Source: Psychrobacillus sp042885655
Lineage (GTDB): Bacteria; Bacillota; Bacilli; Bacillales_A; Planococcaceae
Direction of reading: 5' to 3'
DNA: 64,000 bases
Assembly (NCBI RefSeq): GCF_042885655.1
Contig: NZ_JBHVRO010000003.1
Location: forward strand, 62,001 to 126,000
Part shown: positions 1 through 8,117 of the stretch, piece by piece
How the letters are laid out: every line of letters begins with the position of its first letter
Position numbering within the stretch: the stretch's first letter is position 1
Program-made: the position numbers and the translations under genes
The notes under the pieces: generated by a model
Told to the model about the DNA's origin: nothing
Databases searched by the model: none
Seen by the model: only the letters and a program-made list of their open reading frames with translations

Positions 1-718
1 GATACGTAGAGCCATTGAAAGAAAACGTTTTGTACTCACCAGGTCCATATTCACCACCGGCTTGCACATAACTTGAAGCTGCTTTGAATTTTGCGGCCAT
101 TTCGATAGCTATTTTTGCCGAAATTGCGGCACTTATCTCTTGTTTAGGCTCTTTACTAATTTTCCATCCTATATTGTTTAAATATTGATACTCAACCATA
201 AAATCTTGCTTTTCATTAGTATTCCAAACAGGAACGGTTAATCGATAATAAGTAGTGTTCTTTTCGGTTTTCACATATTTAGCTGTTGCTTTTTCCCATT
301 GTAATAGGGAGCCGCTATCCGCTTCAACTTGAGCTAATTTGCCTTTATACTCAATAATTCCTCGACTTTTAATAAAATGCTCTACTTCCGAAGGGACTAT
401 AACCTTTTCTAAGTAGCTTTTTAACTTTTTTTCCGTATCGATTGAGCTAGATAAGTAGCGATATGTTTTCTGATTATAAGAAAATGTTTTATATTCATCT
501 TTCTTATAATCACCACCACGCTGTACATAATTGGATACCTTATTAAATTCTATAGCTAGATCTAGAGCTTGTTTTTGTGTTAATTCCTTTTTTTGTTTTA
601 AGGTTTGTTCAACTTTCGATTGTTCTTTTGCTAAAACAATTGCGTTTTGCGAAAAGGGGATACCTAACAAAATAATAGTTAATCCTGCAATCAATAACTT
701 TTTACTATTTCCAATCAC
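1..718 (-). CDS. IseA/YoeB-like DL-endopeptidase inhibitor, tandem domains, 3' end outside window
   Basis: Minus-strand gene cut by the window edge; 239 codons are visible. I read it from a GTG at 718 behind GGAGGG. Residues 1-30 form a signal peptide (KKLLIAGLTIILLG core). A module with GGDYKKDEYKTFSYNQKTYR, an SSSIDTEKKLKSYLE stretch and IIEYKGKLAQVEADSG follows. A second copy then begins with AGGEYGPGEYKTFSFNGSTY before the sequence runs out. B. subtilis IseA is a secreted single-domain inhibitor of NlpC/P60-type DL-endopeptidases (LytE, LytF, CwlO), protecting the cell wall from autolysis. The tandem arrangement is seen; the inhibitor role is inferred from family resemblance recalled from memory. 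A WalR-like box lies upstream, which fits the known WalRK control of iseA. Confidence 0.7.
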   Translation of the reverse strand, partial: MIGNSKKLLIAGLTIILLGIPFSQNAIVLAKEQSKVEQTLKQKKELTQKQALDLAIEFNKVSNYVQRGGDYKKDEYKTFSYNQKTYRYLSSSIDTEKKLKSYLEKVIVPSEVEHFIKSRGIIEYKGKLAQVEADSGSLLQWEKATAKYVKTEKNTTYYRLTVPVWNTNEKQDFMVEYQYLNNIGWKISKEPKQEISAAISAKIAIEMAAKFKAASSYVQAGGEYGPGEYKTFSFNGSTY

Positions 719-770
719 CCAATAATCCCTCCATAAATTGTTTTATCTAACATTTTATTAGACGATATTA

Positions 771-787
771 ATCACATTGTCGTTACA
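771..787 (-). promoter_or_regulatory. Candidate WalR box upstream of the IseA-like gene
   Basis: On the minus strand the sequence reads TGTAAC-GACAA-TGTGAT, about 53 nt upstream of the GTG start. The WalR consensus in Bacillus is TGTWAH-N5-TGTWAH; the first half matches fully and the second has one mismatch. Its position before a cell-wall inhibitor gene makes it plausible. Confidence 0.35.
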
Positions 788-954
788 ACTAAAAAATCTT
801 TTTTCCTTCCCTTATAAATAGTAAACACAGGTAAGAATTATTCATTAAAAGAGATAATGTGCCTAGTCTACATCGGTCAGGAACGTTCTTCTGCTACGAG
901 TAACTAAAGTGGCCACAATATTAATAGGAGAATTTTTGTGGGAGGGTTATCTAT

Positions 955-1001
955 AAAGATAAAAAAGAGTAGAAGGGAAACTTCAATAATTCCCACACTC
1001 T
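955..1001 (-). terminator. Weak terminator-like hairpin
   Basis: Broken inverted repeat AGAGT...GGGAA / TTCCC...ACTCT (966-1001), flanked by A-runs on the left and T-rich sequence on the right. It could terminate transcription in either direction; no gene lies immediately before it. The 719-1203 gap holds only this, the WalR-like box, the repeat at 1031-1118 and the terminator at 1132-1184; I see no coding sequence in it. Confidence 0.3.
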
Positions 1002-1030
1002 ATTTTAGTTTTTCATTTCTTAAAAAACGT

Positions 1031-1118
1031 TGAAAAAGGCGACACTCCTGCGGGAATAACGTTAGCAGAAGACCACGCAGCGAAGCGAGGAGGCAGAATC
1101 AACGCTAGAAGGATGCCT
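1031..1118. repeat. Intergenic mosaic repeat, short copy
   Basis: GC-richer patch starting AAAGGCGACACTCCTGCGGG, followed by CACGCAGCGAAGCGAGGAGG. The GGCGAC-TCCTGCGGGAATA core matches the start of the B block at 16331 (GGCGACTTCTGCGGGAATAG). Its base composition stands out from the AT-rich surroundings and no reading frame is supported. Confidence 0.5.
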
Positions 1119-1131
1119 TGCACTTTTCCTA

Positions 1132-1184
1132 GTAATAAAAATAACTGCAGCTACCCGTATTTCTACGAGTATTACTGCAGTTAT
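1132..1184 (-). terminator. Rho-independent terminator of the 1204-2286 gene
   Basis: Perfect 10-bp arms ATAACTGCAG (1141-1150) and CTGCAGTTAT (1175-1184), with an inner TACCCGTA/TACGAGTA near-pair. On the minus strand the stem is followed by TTTTTATTA. It sits 20 bp past the stop codon of the secreted-protein gene. Confidence 0.8.
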
Positions 1185-1203
1185 TAATATATTATTCTAC
1201 GTT

Positions 1204-2286
1204 TTACATATCAGATAAATCTAATGAGTCTAGGTATTTCCAGTCACCAGCTTCATCTTTTTCCAAAAGGAAAATAGTCGTATATTTGAGGGTATGTTTT
1301 TCATCGATAGTTGCTTTTTGAGTTTGTGAAACTAGGGCAATACCGTCAATAATATAATGAACTTCTAAGCTTAATGTCTCGTATTTTACATCGTAATCTT
1401 TGAAGGCAGACCCTATCATTTCTTTAAGTGAATCATAATCAGGGTATTCCTTGCTATATAGATTAAATGTTGCCTCTAGATCTTCAGCGTTTACATATTC
1501 GTCCGATTTTTTAAAGAACTCAACAATTTCTTTTTCTTGTGCAAGGAAGTGTGAATCCTTTCTAATACTTTGTTGGTATTTAGCGTATAAATCATCTATG
1601 ATTGCTTCGTCCTCTATTGTATCTAGTAAATCAAAGAAATCTGAAACACTAGCTTCAACAGTTTTTTGGTTTGCTTTTTTAGTAATCAAATCGTCCAATT
1701 TATCTAAATGCATCTTCGCTGTAATTACATATTTGGACGATTGAAGAGACTTTTCGCCAGGGGTCTTATATTTAGTTAATATTGCATCTCGTGTTGATTT
1801 CCCGTAAACACGGTAAAGTAATATTGCTTGTTTACGAATCTCACTAGATAATTCGTGATAACTTTTTTCTGTTACATCGGAAGTTGGATCCTTTCCGTAT
1901 AGGGTATTAAATTGAGTTGCTTTATCCACAATTTTTTTCCCAGAAGTGATTGCATCAATATAGCCCATTGCGCGCTGATAATGAATTCCTACATTATCTT
2001 CCAATCGTTTTTCTAATTTTACTTTATCTTTAGCGCTCAGCTTAGCAATTTCTTGCTGTGCTTTTAAATAAGAACTTTTTGTTGCGTTAAATACCTTCAT
2101 ATCGGGATTTTTTATTTCTTTCGTCAGTTCATAAGAAATTTGCCATTTCAAGGCACCGGCATTTTGTTCAGCTATTTTTACAAGCGATTCTGCTTGTGAA
2201 ACAGAAGCTGCTTCCACTTTAGATGGAGTAAAAATATTAGCTCCTACTATTCCGGTTACCACCAAGATAGTCAATAATTTTTTCAT
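1204..2286 (-). CDS. Secreted protein of unknown function, helical body with possible NTF2-like C-terminus
   Basis: A 360-residue protein with a clear signal peptide: KK, a hydrophobic core LLTILVVTGIVGANIF and a cleavage region SKVEA-AS near residue 26. Residues 30-260 are charged and helix-rich, with long Lys/Glu stretches and no Cys, resembling helical surface-layer-type proteins. The last 90 residues alternate in a beta-like way and end LKYTTIFLLEKDEAGDWKYL, which resembles the closing strand of NTF2/SnoaL-like domains. I do not recognise the family. There is no LPXTG motif, SLH domain or lipobox, so it is probably released or loosely wall-bound. The start ATG follows AGGGGA. It is monocistronic with its own terminator. 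Confidence 0.7.
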   Translation of the reverse strand: MKKLLTILVVTGIVGANIFTPSKVEAASVSQAESLVKIAEQNAGALKWQISYELTKEIKNPDMKVFNATKSSYLKAQQEIAKLSAKDKVKLEKRLEDNVGIHYQRAMGYIDAITSGKKIVDKATQFNTLYGKDPTSDVTEKSYHELSSEIRKQAILLYRVYGKSTRDAILTKYKTPGEKSLQSSKYVITAKMHLDKLDDLITKKANQKTVEASVSDFFDLLDTIEDEAIIDDLYAKYQQSIRKDSHFLAQEKEIVEFFKKSDEYVNAEDLEATFNLYSKEYPDYDSLKEMIGSAFKDYDVKYETLSLEVHYIIDGIALVSQTQKATIDEKHTLKYTTIFLLEKDEAGDWKYLDSLDLSDM

Positions 2287-2446
2287 ACGGATTCCCCTAA
2301 AATTATATTAGACCTACAATAATTGTATTAAGTAAGCCTTATTAAGAATATTGTATTTTTTTGTTTAAGGATAGTAAAAATAACTGGGTTAATATACATA
2401 TTTTGTTATTAAATTTACTAAATTAAACCACCCTTACTATTATATA

Positions 2447-2752
2447 TTACATTGTTTGTTTTGGTAGCGGATATTTCATCTCATTCTTTTTCATTTTTTG
2501 CTGTGCTGCTTCCTTTAGATCAATATTTAACACATTTGCAAGTTGTAGAAGGTAAATAAATACGTCAGCTGCTTCGTCAACAATTGCTTCCTTATCATTT
2601 TCAATAGCCTCCTCAGCTGAAACCCATTGAAAGTGCTCTAATAGTTCACTTGCTTCTAAAGATACAGAAATAGCAAGACTACGAGCATCGTGATTTCCTC
2701 CCCAGCCTCGATCGCTACTGAATTTAAGTATTTCTTTTGTTAGTTCTTTCAT
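2447..2752 (-). CDS. MazG-like nucleotide pyrophosphohydrolase
   Basis: A 101-residue all-helical protein of the MazG-like/dCTP-pyrophosphatase (RS21-C6) superfamily, which hydrolyses (deoxy)nucleoside triphosphates to monophosphates and PPi as a house-cleaning activity. The metal-binding pattern is visible: ExxE at E33-E36 (EASE) and ExxD at E60-D63 (EAAD), separated by a helical loop with FQW. Length matches single-domain members. The start has GAGGG upstream. It follows the EamA gene on the same strand after about 105 nt and may be cotranscribed with it. The exact nucleotide substrate cannot be read from sequence. Confidence 0.85.
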   Translation of the reverse strand: MKELTKEILKFSSDRGWGGNHDARSLAISVSLEASELLEHFQWVSAEEAIENDKEAIVDEAADVFIYLLQLANVLNIDLKEAAQQKMKKNEMKYPLPKQTM

Positions 2753-2857
2753 AAAGTTTCCCTCACTTTTGCTAAAAATGTAATAGTAGACTTTAATATA
2801 ACACTGCCTTTGTTTCTTGTTGCTTCTAACAATTGAATTTCCTGTTGGATTAAAGCA

Positions 2858-3754
2858 TTATATTTTGTTGGAAAGGGAATTACTTGATTTTGTCCGGAGC
2901 GAAATAGAAACACCGATAATAATAACAAAAGCACCAACCAGTTGTAATGGTTGAATTGTAATTCCTAGCAGCAGAAGCCCGAAAACCATTGCAACAAATG
3001 GCTCAAGGTTTAATAAAAGTGCAGCTTTTGAAGCACCGACTTTTTGAATAGAGCTATTCCATAAGTAAGTGCATAATCCATGCATAATAATCGCAGTGAT
3101 AATAAGTAATAGCCAATAGGACAGTGGAACAGACAACACAAGATAGGTTTTACTCCAAGGAACAAAAGGAAGTAGACCAATCAGTCCAAAGATATTGCTG
3201 AATAAGGTAATGGTAGAAGGGTGTATCGATTTAGATAAATGTTGAACAAAAACTAAGAAAACTGAAAAGGATAGCATCGTTATACTTATTAATATCTCAC
3301 CTCTACCGAAGCTCGGAATAAGTAATGATCCTTTTGTTATAACTAACCAAACTCCAAGCAAAGCGATTAATGAGCCGATCCAAAATGGAAAAGTCTTTCT
3401 TTCCTTAAAGTAATAAGAGGAGAGTAATGCGGTAACTATTGGCGATAAAGCGAGGATTAGTGCTGCTGTGACAGGTTCAGTATATTGAAGGCTTGCGTAA
3501 AAGCTCCATTGGTTCAACGATACACCTACTAAACCTGCTACACCTAACCATATGTAATTGTGTAAAGTTAATTCCCGGAAGTTAATATTTCTATAGGTCA
3601 TGAAAAACAAGAAAATGAGGATAAATATAAGTCTAAAAAATGCTATTATGCTTGGGTCAAATATAGCGACTAAAATTGATCCAAAAACAAAGTTGCTACC
3701 CCAAGCTATGACACAGAGTAACAGAATTAAGTAAGTAAACAATTGCTTCTTCAT
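2858..3754 (-). CDS. EamA/DMT-family membrane transporter
   Basis: A 298-residue integral membrane protein with ten hydrophobic segments in two repeated five-helix halves. Family signatures are visible: WGSNFVFG in helix 1, FRLIFILIFL in helix 2, YTEPVTAALILALSPIVTAL at the end of the first half and LNLEPFVAMVFGLLLLG in the second half. Such drug/metabolite transporters usually export amino acids, metabolites or drugs; the substrate cannot be inferred here. The C-terminus ends in a short polar Ser/Asn/Lys tail. A Shine-Dalgarno (GGAAG) lies somewhat far upstream of the ATG. Confidence 0.85.
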   Translation of the reverse strand: MKKQLFTYLILLLCVIAWGSNFVFGSILVAIFDPSIIAFFRLIFILIFLFFMTYRNINFRELTLHNYIWLGVAGLVGVSLNQWSFYASLQYTEPVTAALILALSPIVTALLSSYYFKERKTFPFWIGSLIALLGVWLVITKGSLLIPSFGRGEILISITMLSFSVFLVFVQHLSKSIHPSTITLFSNIFGLIGLLPFVPWSKTYLVLSVPLSYWLLLIITAIIMHGLCTYLWNSSIQKVGASKAALLLNLEPFVAMVFGLLLLGITIQPLQLVGAFVIIIGVSISLRTKSSNSLSNKI

Positions 3755-3783
3755 ATTTATGGTTATATCTTCCTTTCAATAAA

Positions 3784-3829
3784 TAAAAATTGAAAAGAGA
3801 AAGAGGCATAAACCCTTTCTCTCTTTTCA
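3784..3829 (-). terminator. Terminator of the SBP-amidohydrolase operon
   Basis: Inverted repeat with left arm 3791-3806 and right arm 3813-3829 (TGAAAAGAGA / TCTCTTTTCA ends). On the minus strand the stem is followed by AATTTTTATTT. It lies directly after the stop codon at 3832, marking the end of the operon that begins with the solute-binding protein. Confidence 0.7.
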
Positions 3830-3831
3830 CT

Positions 3832-5046
3832 CTAGATTAGTTCACCTTTAACCATTATTATACGTTTTTTTGGTTTTCTAGCAACCACTTCAGCGGAGGA
3901 AGCTGCATCACAAAAAACAAAACTTGCATCATCTTGAACTTCCGGCCAAACTTTTTTGCCATCCTCATCTAAAGCAACAACTCCACCAGTAACCCATTTA
4001 AGTGCATTCCTCAATGATTTCTCATCAATTTTTCGTGTAAGTTCGCAATAGCGAGTAACTTTTTCTAATACATCACCCGTTCCATATGGGCTCCACGAGT
4101 CATAAAAACCATCACAACCGAAGTGTACTTTTACTCCATGGGCATCTAACAGATCAATTGGTGGTATTACCCGATTGATATTAATAGGAATAGTAGACAT
4201 AATAGCAACATTTGCTTCTGAAAGTCGGTTTGCAACAACAACTTGCTGCGGAACTGGAATATCCCCTAGGCAGAAGGAGTGACTCAAAGCCGTTCTTCCT
4301 TGATAATTTGCTTGTTCTACGATATCAATCCACTTATCCGCGGTATAATAACCTACAAATCCACCATCATGTAAGTGGATATCAACATCGGCATCAAACT
4401 CAGTTGCAATATCCATTACTTCGTATAGCGATTTTTCAATCGCATTATCAATTCCAGCAGGGTCTAATCCACCGACCATTGTTGCACCATTTCTCATCGC
4501 TTCCCGCATTAATTGAGGTACGGATTCACGTAATAACCCATGTTGTGGGAATGCGATAATATCTGCAGTTACTTTGCCTTTAAATGAATCTAGTGCAGCA
4601 ATAATACCTTCCAAATTTTTCAGACCAATATACGGATCAATATTCACATGTGTACGAATATGCGTTGAACCATATTGAAGTAAAGTTTCAATCATTTTCT
4701 TTGCTCGTTGCTCTGCGCTATCGGCTAAAATAGATAACTCTTTTGCTTCGAGATTTAATCGTTCCTTTAAGTTTGCGACAGGAATACAAGCTTTCCAATC
4801 TAACGTCATATATGTTTTATCTAAATGATTATGCATTTCTTTAAAAGTTGGAAGTGCAAGCATTCCGTGCATATCGATTACTTCATGGCCGGTAGGGATT
4901 GTTTCATTAACAGCTAATTGATCTACAATTTTCCCATCTTCTATTTTTAGATGAAATAATGAGGTTTCTGTTTCAACTGTTCCATTGTCTAATAATCTTT
5001 CTCCAGTTTCTAATTTAACATTAGAAAGCCATTTTACTTTACTCAT
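3832..5046 (-). CDS. Cytosine-deaminase-like amidohydrolase (second paralogue)
   Basis: A 404-residue amidohydrolase-superfamily enzyme closest in motifs to cytosine deaminase CodA/AtzC. Metal ligands are visible: HNHLD (H72, H74), DIHLHDGG near residue 220, SHSFCLGD, and FGCDGFYDSWSPYGTGD, whose CD corresponds to the catalytic Asp of CodA (GHDDVFDPWYPLGT). IAFPQHGLL matches CodA VAFPQEGIL. At the position of the CodA catalytic Glu (HCDE) the protein has Asp in HLHD, so the substrate may not be a pyrimidine. The start overlaps the stop of the upstream paralogue by ATGA with AAGGAGG in front, implying translational coupling. The family normally hydrolyses or deaminates cyclic C-N bonds in the cytoplasm. 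Confidence 0.85.
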   Translation of the reverse strand: MSKVKWLSNVKLETGERLLDNGTVETETSLFHLKIEDGKIVDQLAVNETIPTGHEVIDMHGMLALPTFKEMHNHLDKTYMTLDWKACIPVANLKERLNLEAKELSILADSAEQRAKKMIETLLQYGSTHIRTHVNIDPYIGLKNLEGIIAALDSFKGKVTADIIAFPQHGLLRESVPQLMREAMRNGATMVGGLDPAGIDNAIEKSLYEVMDIATEFDADVDIHLHDGGFVGYYTADKWIDIVEQANYQGRTALSHSFCLGDIPVPQQVVVANRLSEANVAIMSTIPININRVIPPIDLLDAHGVKVHFGCDGFYDSWSPYGTGDVLEKVTRYCELTRKIDEKSLRNALKWVTGGVVALDEDGKKVWPEVQDDASFVFCDAASSAEVVARKPKKRIIMVKGELI

Positions 5047-6284
5047 TTTGTAACCTCCTTCGATAGAATAGCCTCATTTGTATATGCAACATTTCCGTTT
5101 GAAATTACATGTGTTATAGGACGTCTTCTAGCTACTGCTTGAGCTGAACATACGGCATCAAGGAGAAGTACATTTGCTAAATCACCTTTTTGTGGCCAAA
5201 CTCTCGTACCTACATCATTAAGAGGAGTAATTCCTCCTGAAGCATACTTCCAGCAACGGTTTAATGAATACTCATCGATGAATTTAAATCTTTCTGCTAA
5301 TATACTTAATTTTTCTACTGTATCTCCAGTACCAAAAGGAGACCAATGATCAGTCAAACTGTCGTGGCCAACGGAAACGGATACTCCATTTTCGTGTAGA
5401 TAAGGAATTGGAATAGTAGGGCGGTTGATTGGAACAGTTGACGTAACGTCAATTTTCGTATCGGCGAGCACTGCAACTAATTCCTCTAATTCTTTTCCTT
5501 GAAGATCGCCTAAAGCTATTGCGTGGCTTATCGTAACTTGTCCTTCTTTTTTAGCTTGTTTCGTTAGTTCTGCTAATTTATAAAATTCAAAAGCACCAAG
5601 GGAATTCGGATCATGAATATGAATGTCTATTCCTTTTCCAGATTCGACTGCAATATCCATTGTAGTGTTAAGGGAAAGGTCTATATTGCGATCGATCGTA
5701 GCTGGATCAACTCCTCCAACTAATGTTGCACCCATTTTCATAGCTTCTCTCATTAATGGTTCTACTTTTGAAAGTAATAACCCATGCTGAGGGAAAGCTA
5801 CAATGTCGTATGTAACCTGATCCTCAAACTTTTTGAAAGCTTCTTTTGTAATTTCAATATGCTTCGTTCCAATTTGTGGGTCTACATTACAATGAGAACG
5901 AATATGTGTGTGTCCTTGTGAGATTAACCACTGGATCATGTTTTCTGCTCGGTTTAATGCAAATGGAAGTTGTGCTGGTAGTAGTTCCTGCTCTTCTTCT
6001 ATTCTCGTTAGAATTCCTTTCGTTATAGGTTTACATGCTTTCCAAGGACCACTAAAATACGTTTTATCTACATGAATATGCATTTCTCTAAAGGAAGGCA
6101 TTAATAATTTGCCATTAGCCTCGATTACTTCATAATCAGAGCTTTCAATGTTTTTATCTATTTCAATAATTTTTCCATCTTGAATAAGTACATCCAATAG
6201 ATCTGTTTCAGTTTGAATAACACGCCCATTTTCATAAGTAAATCCAGTTTCAAGGCGAGCTTTTTTAATAAGTAGAGATTTCAT
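5043..6284 (-). CDS. Cytosine-deaminase-like amidohydrolase (first paralogue)
   Basis: A 413-residue paralogue of the neighbouring 3832-5046 product. It shares HIHVDKTY (H69, H71), SHCNVDPQIG, IVAFPQHGLLL, GATLVGGVDPATIDRNID, DIHIHDP, SHAIALGDL, and GHDSLTDHWSPFGTGD with the metal-ligand Asp. As in its paralogue, the CodA catalytic-Glu position carries Asp (HIHD). I take the ATG at 6284, preceded by GGGAGGAAAAAAG, rather than a TTG eight codons upstream that lies across the Shine-Dalgarno. It lies between the solute-binding protein and the second paralogue, and probably attacks a nitrogenous ring compound imported by the adjacent ABC transporter; the substrate is unknown. Confidence 0.85.
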   Translation of the reverse strand: MKSLLIKKARLETGFTYENGRVIQTETDLLDVLIQDGKIIEIDKNIESSDYEVIEANGKLLMPSFREMHIHVDKTYFSGPWKACKPITKGILTRIEEEQELLPAQLPFALNRAENMIQWLISQGHTHIRSHCNVDPQIGTKHIEITKEAFKKFEDQVTYDIVAFPQHGLLLSKVEPLMREAMKMGATLVGGVDPATIDRNIDLSLNTTMDIAVESGKGIDIHIHDPNSLGAFEFYKLAELTKQAKKEGQVTISHAIALGDLQGKELEELVAVLADTKIDVTSTVPINRPTIPIPYLHENGVSVSVGHDSLTDHWSPFGTGDTVEKLSILAERFKFIDEYSLNRCWKYASGGITPLNDVGTRVWPQKGDLANVLLLDAVCSAQAVARRRPITHVISNGNVAYTNEAILSKEVTK

Positions 6285-6303
6285 CTTTTTTCCTCCCAAT
6301 AAG

Positions 6304-6338
6304 TTCAAAGAGACTGGAGTATTACCAGTCTCTTTGAA
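6304..6338. other. Intercistronic hairpin without U-tract between SBP and amidohydrolase genes
   Basis: Perfect 14-bp inverted repeat (TTCAAAGAGACTGG / CCAGTCTCTTTGAA) with a 7-nt loop. On the minus strand it is followed by CTTATTGGGAGG, not by a T-run. It starts 5 bp after the SBP stop and ends just before the next Shine-Dalgarno. Such hairpins typically protect the 3' end of a highly expressed binding-protein message. Confidence 0.75.
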
Positions 6339-6343
6339 GTGAA

Positions 6344-7918
6344 TTATTTTACTGTCACTTCATTTAAAATCAAGTAGTTCGAAGCGTCTAATCTAAAATT
6401 TTCTACATTGTTATTATAAACTGCTAAATGCTCGTAGTTTCTAATTGGAACATATACAGCGTCATCCATTTCAATTTGCATTGCTTGCTTGTAGATTTCT
6501 TGGCGCTTACTTGGGTCAGTTTCTACACGTCCTTGTTCGATAAGTTTATCTACTACAGGGTTTTGATAATAGAAATGGTTCCCCGGTGCACCAATAGATG
6601 CAGAATGGAAGAGGTTGTATTGATTGTAGTCACCATCACCAGTCGCGTTGCCCCAACCGCCAATAAGCATTTGATGATCTCCATTTTCTATTTGCTGAAT
6701 ATATGAACCGTATTCCATTACTTGAATTTCAACATCTACACCAATACCCTTAAGCTGAGATTGAATAACTTCAGCCATATTAATTCGTTCTTTTCTGTCG
6801 CTTGTTAATAAAGTAACTTTGATACCTTTATCGTATCCTGCTTCTTTTAATAAAGATTTTGCTTTGTTTACATCATATGGATATGCTTTAACGTCTTTGC
6901 TATATCCAAATACTTGTGGACTCATCGCAACGTTTGCAAGTGTTCCAACATTATTGTAAACACCAGAAATAATTGCTTCTCTTTCAATTGCGTAACTAAC
7001 TGCTTGACGAACTTTCACATTGTCGAAAGGAGCTTTTGTTGTGTTAAAGCCTACATATTCTACCGCTAAACCATCCGTTCGGAAAAGGTTCATCTTATCA
7101 GAATTCTCAATTCGATCAATTTCAGTTACTGGAACCTGATCGGAAATATGTGCTTCTCCACTTTCAATCATTGCTAGACGAGTTGCATCTTCTGGAACTA
7201 CTTTGAATACTACACTATCCACTTTGACTTTTTCTCCCCAATAATCATTGTTTTTATTTAGGGTTATTTCTTGACCAGATTTCCATGAATCAAATACAAA
7301 AGGACCAGTACCTACTGGATGTGTTGCTAATTGATCAGGAGTTTCCTTAATCATTTTAGGGCTTAGAATGCTTCCTTCATTGCTTGCTAAAATAGAAAGT
7401 AGTGGAGCATATGGTGTTGATAATTTAAGTGTTACATGTGTATCGTCTTTTACAATTACTTCTTTGATCATTCCTAATTTATCTTTTTGAGGTGATCCTG
7501 TTGCAGGGTCTAGTAATCTATCAAAAGTAGCTTTTACTGCTTCTGCATTAAATGGTGTTCCGTCATGAAATTTAACACCTTCTCTTAATGTGAAATCCCA
7601 AGTTAAATCATCTACTTGATTCCATTCTGTTGCAAGTAATGGTACAAAATTTCTGTCTTTATCAAAAGCAAGTAGTGTTTCATATACTTTTCCGTGAACA
7701 ACGTTTGCGGAAGGTATATCTGTAATGAAATGTGGGTCAAGACCAGTTGCATCTGATAAACGTACTATAACAAGCTTCCCACCGGATTTGTCGCCAGTTG
7801 ATACTTGTCCTTCTTCTTTTTGTTCACCTTTACTTGAACTTCCTGTCGAGCATCCTTGCATTATTAGCATCAAAATAGTTATTAATGCGAAAAACTGAAT
7901 CCACTTAAATTTCTTCAA
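6344..7918 (-). CDS. Family-5 solute-binding lipoprotein of a peptide/nickel-type ABC transporter
   Basis: The lipoprotein signal is KKFKWIQFFALITILMLIMQGC with lipidated Cys at residue 23. The mature protein has SBP_bac_5 hallmarks: LDPHFITDIPS, YETLLAFDKDRNFVPLLA, DDLTWDFTLREGVKFHDGTP, VGTGPFVFDSW and FDNVKVRQAVSYAIERE. I choose the TTG at 7918 because GGAGGGG lies 6 nt before it; the ATG further upstream would place the Shine-Dalgarno inside the gene and weaken the signal peptide. It captures a ligand outside the membrane for the divergently encoded permeases at 8118-9955. Family members bind peptides, but also nickel, opines, heme and nucleoside-like compounds. The amidohydrolases downstream suggest a non-peptide ligand. 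Confidence 0.9.
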   Translation of the reverse strand: MKKFKWIQFFALITILMLIMQGCSTGSSSKGEQKEEGQVSTGDKSGGKLVIVRLSDATGLDPHFITDIPSANVVHGKVYETLLAFDKDRNFVPLLATEWNQVDDLTWDFTLREGVKFHDGTPFNAEAVKATFDRLLDPATGSPQKDKLGMIKEVIVKDDTHVTLKLSTPYAPLLSILASNEGSILSPKMIKETPDQLATHPVGTGPFVFDSWKSGQEITLNKNNDYWGEKVKVDSVVFKVVPEDATRLAMIESGEAHISDQVPVTEIDRIENSDKMNLFRTDGLAVEYVGFNTTKAPFDNVKVRQAVSYAIEREAIISGVYNNVGTLANVAMSPQVFGYSKDVKAYPYDVNKAKSLLKEAGYDKGIKVTLLTSDRKERINMAEVIQSQLKGIGVDVEIQVMEYGSYIQQIENGDHQMLIGGWGNATGDGDYNQYNLFHSASIGAPGNHFYYQNPVVDKLIEQGRVETDPSKRQEIYKQAMQIEMDDAVYVPIRNYEHLAVYNNNVENFRLDASNYLILNEVTVK

Positions 7919-8117
7919 TGAGTTCCCCTCCAAATGATTCTTATTTGTGTTGCTAATTTTCAATTATAAATAAAAGAATTAATAATGTTTTTAAAATATT
8001 TACTGTTTTTTAAAGTATTTTGACTATTCTTTCTATGTCTATTTACATTCTTTCTTTTCTTATATATCGTGATGTTACCTTATTACGAAAAGGAAGCAGA
8101 ACAAGGGGGTTTATCAA

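Noticed and set aside
2749..2937. 62-codon minus-strand frame between the EamA and MazG-like genes
   Set aside because: Its first half lies inside the EamA gene in another frame, it has no Shine-Dalgarno, and the peptide has no family character.
4212..4559. 115-codon plus-strand frame opposite the amidohydrolase
   Set aside because: Pure antisense shadow of a gene with complete catalytic motifs; no ribosome-binding site.
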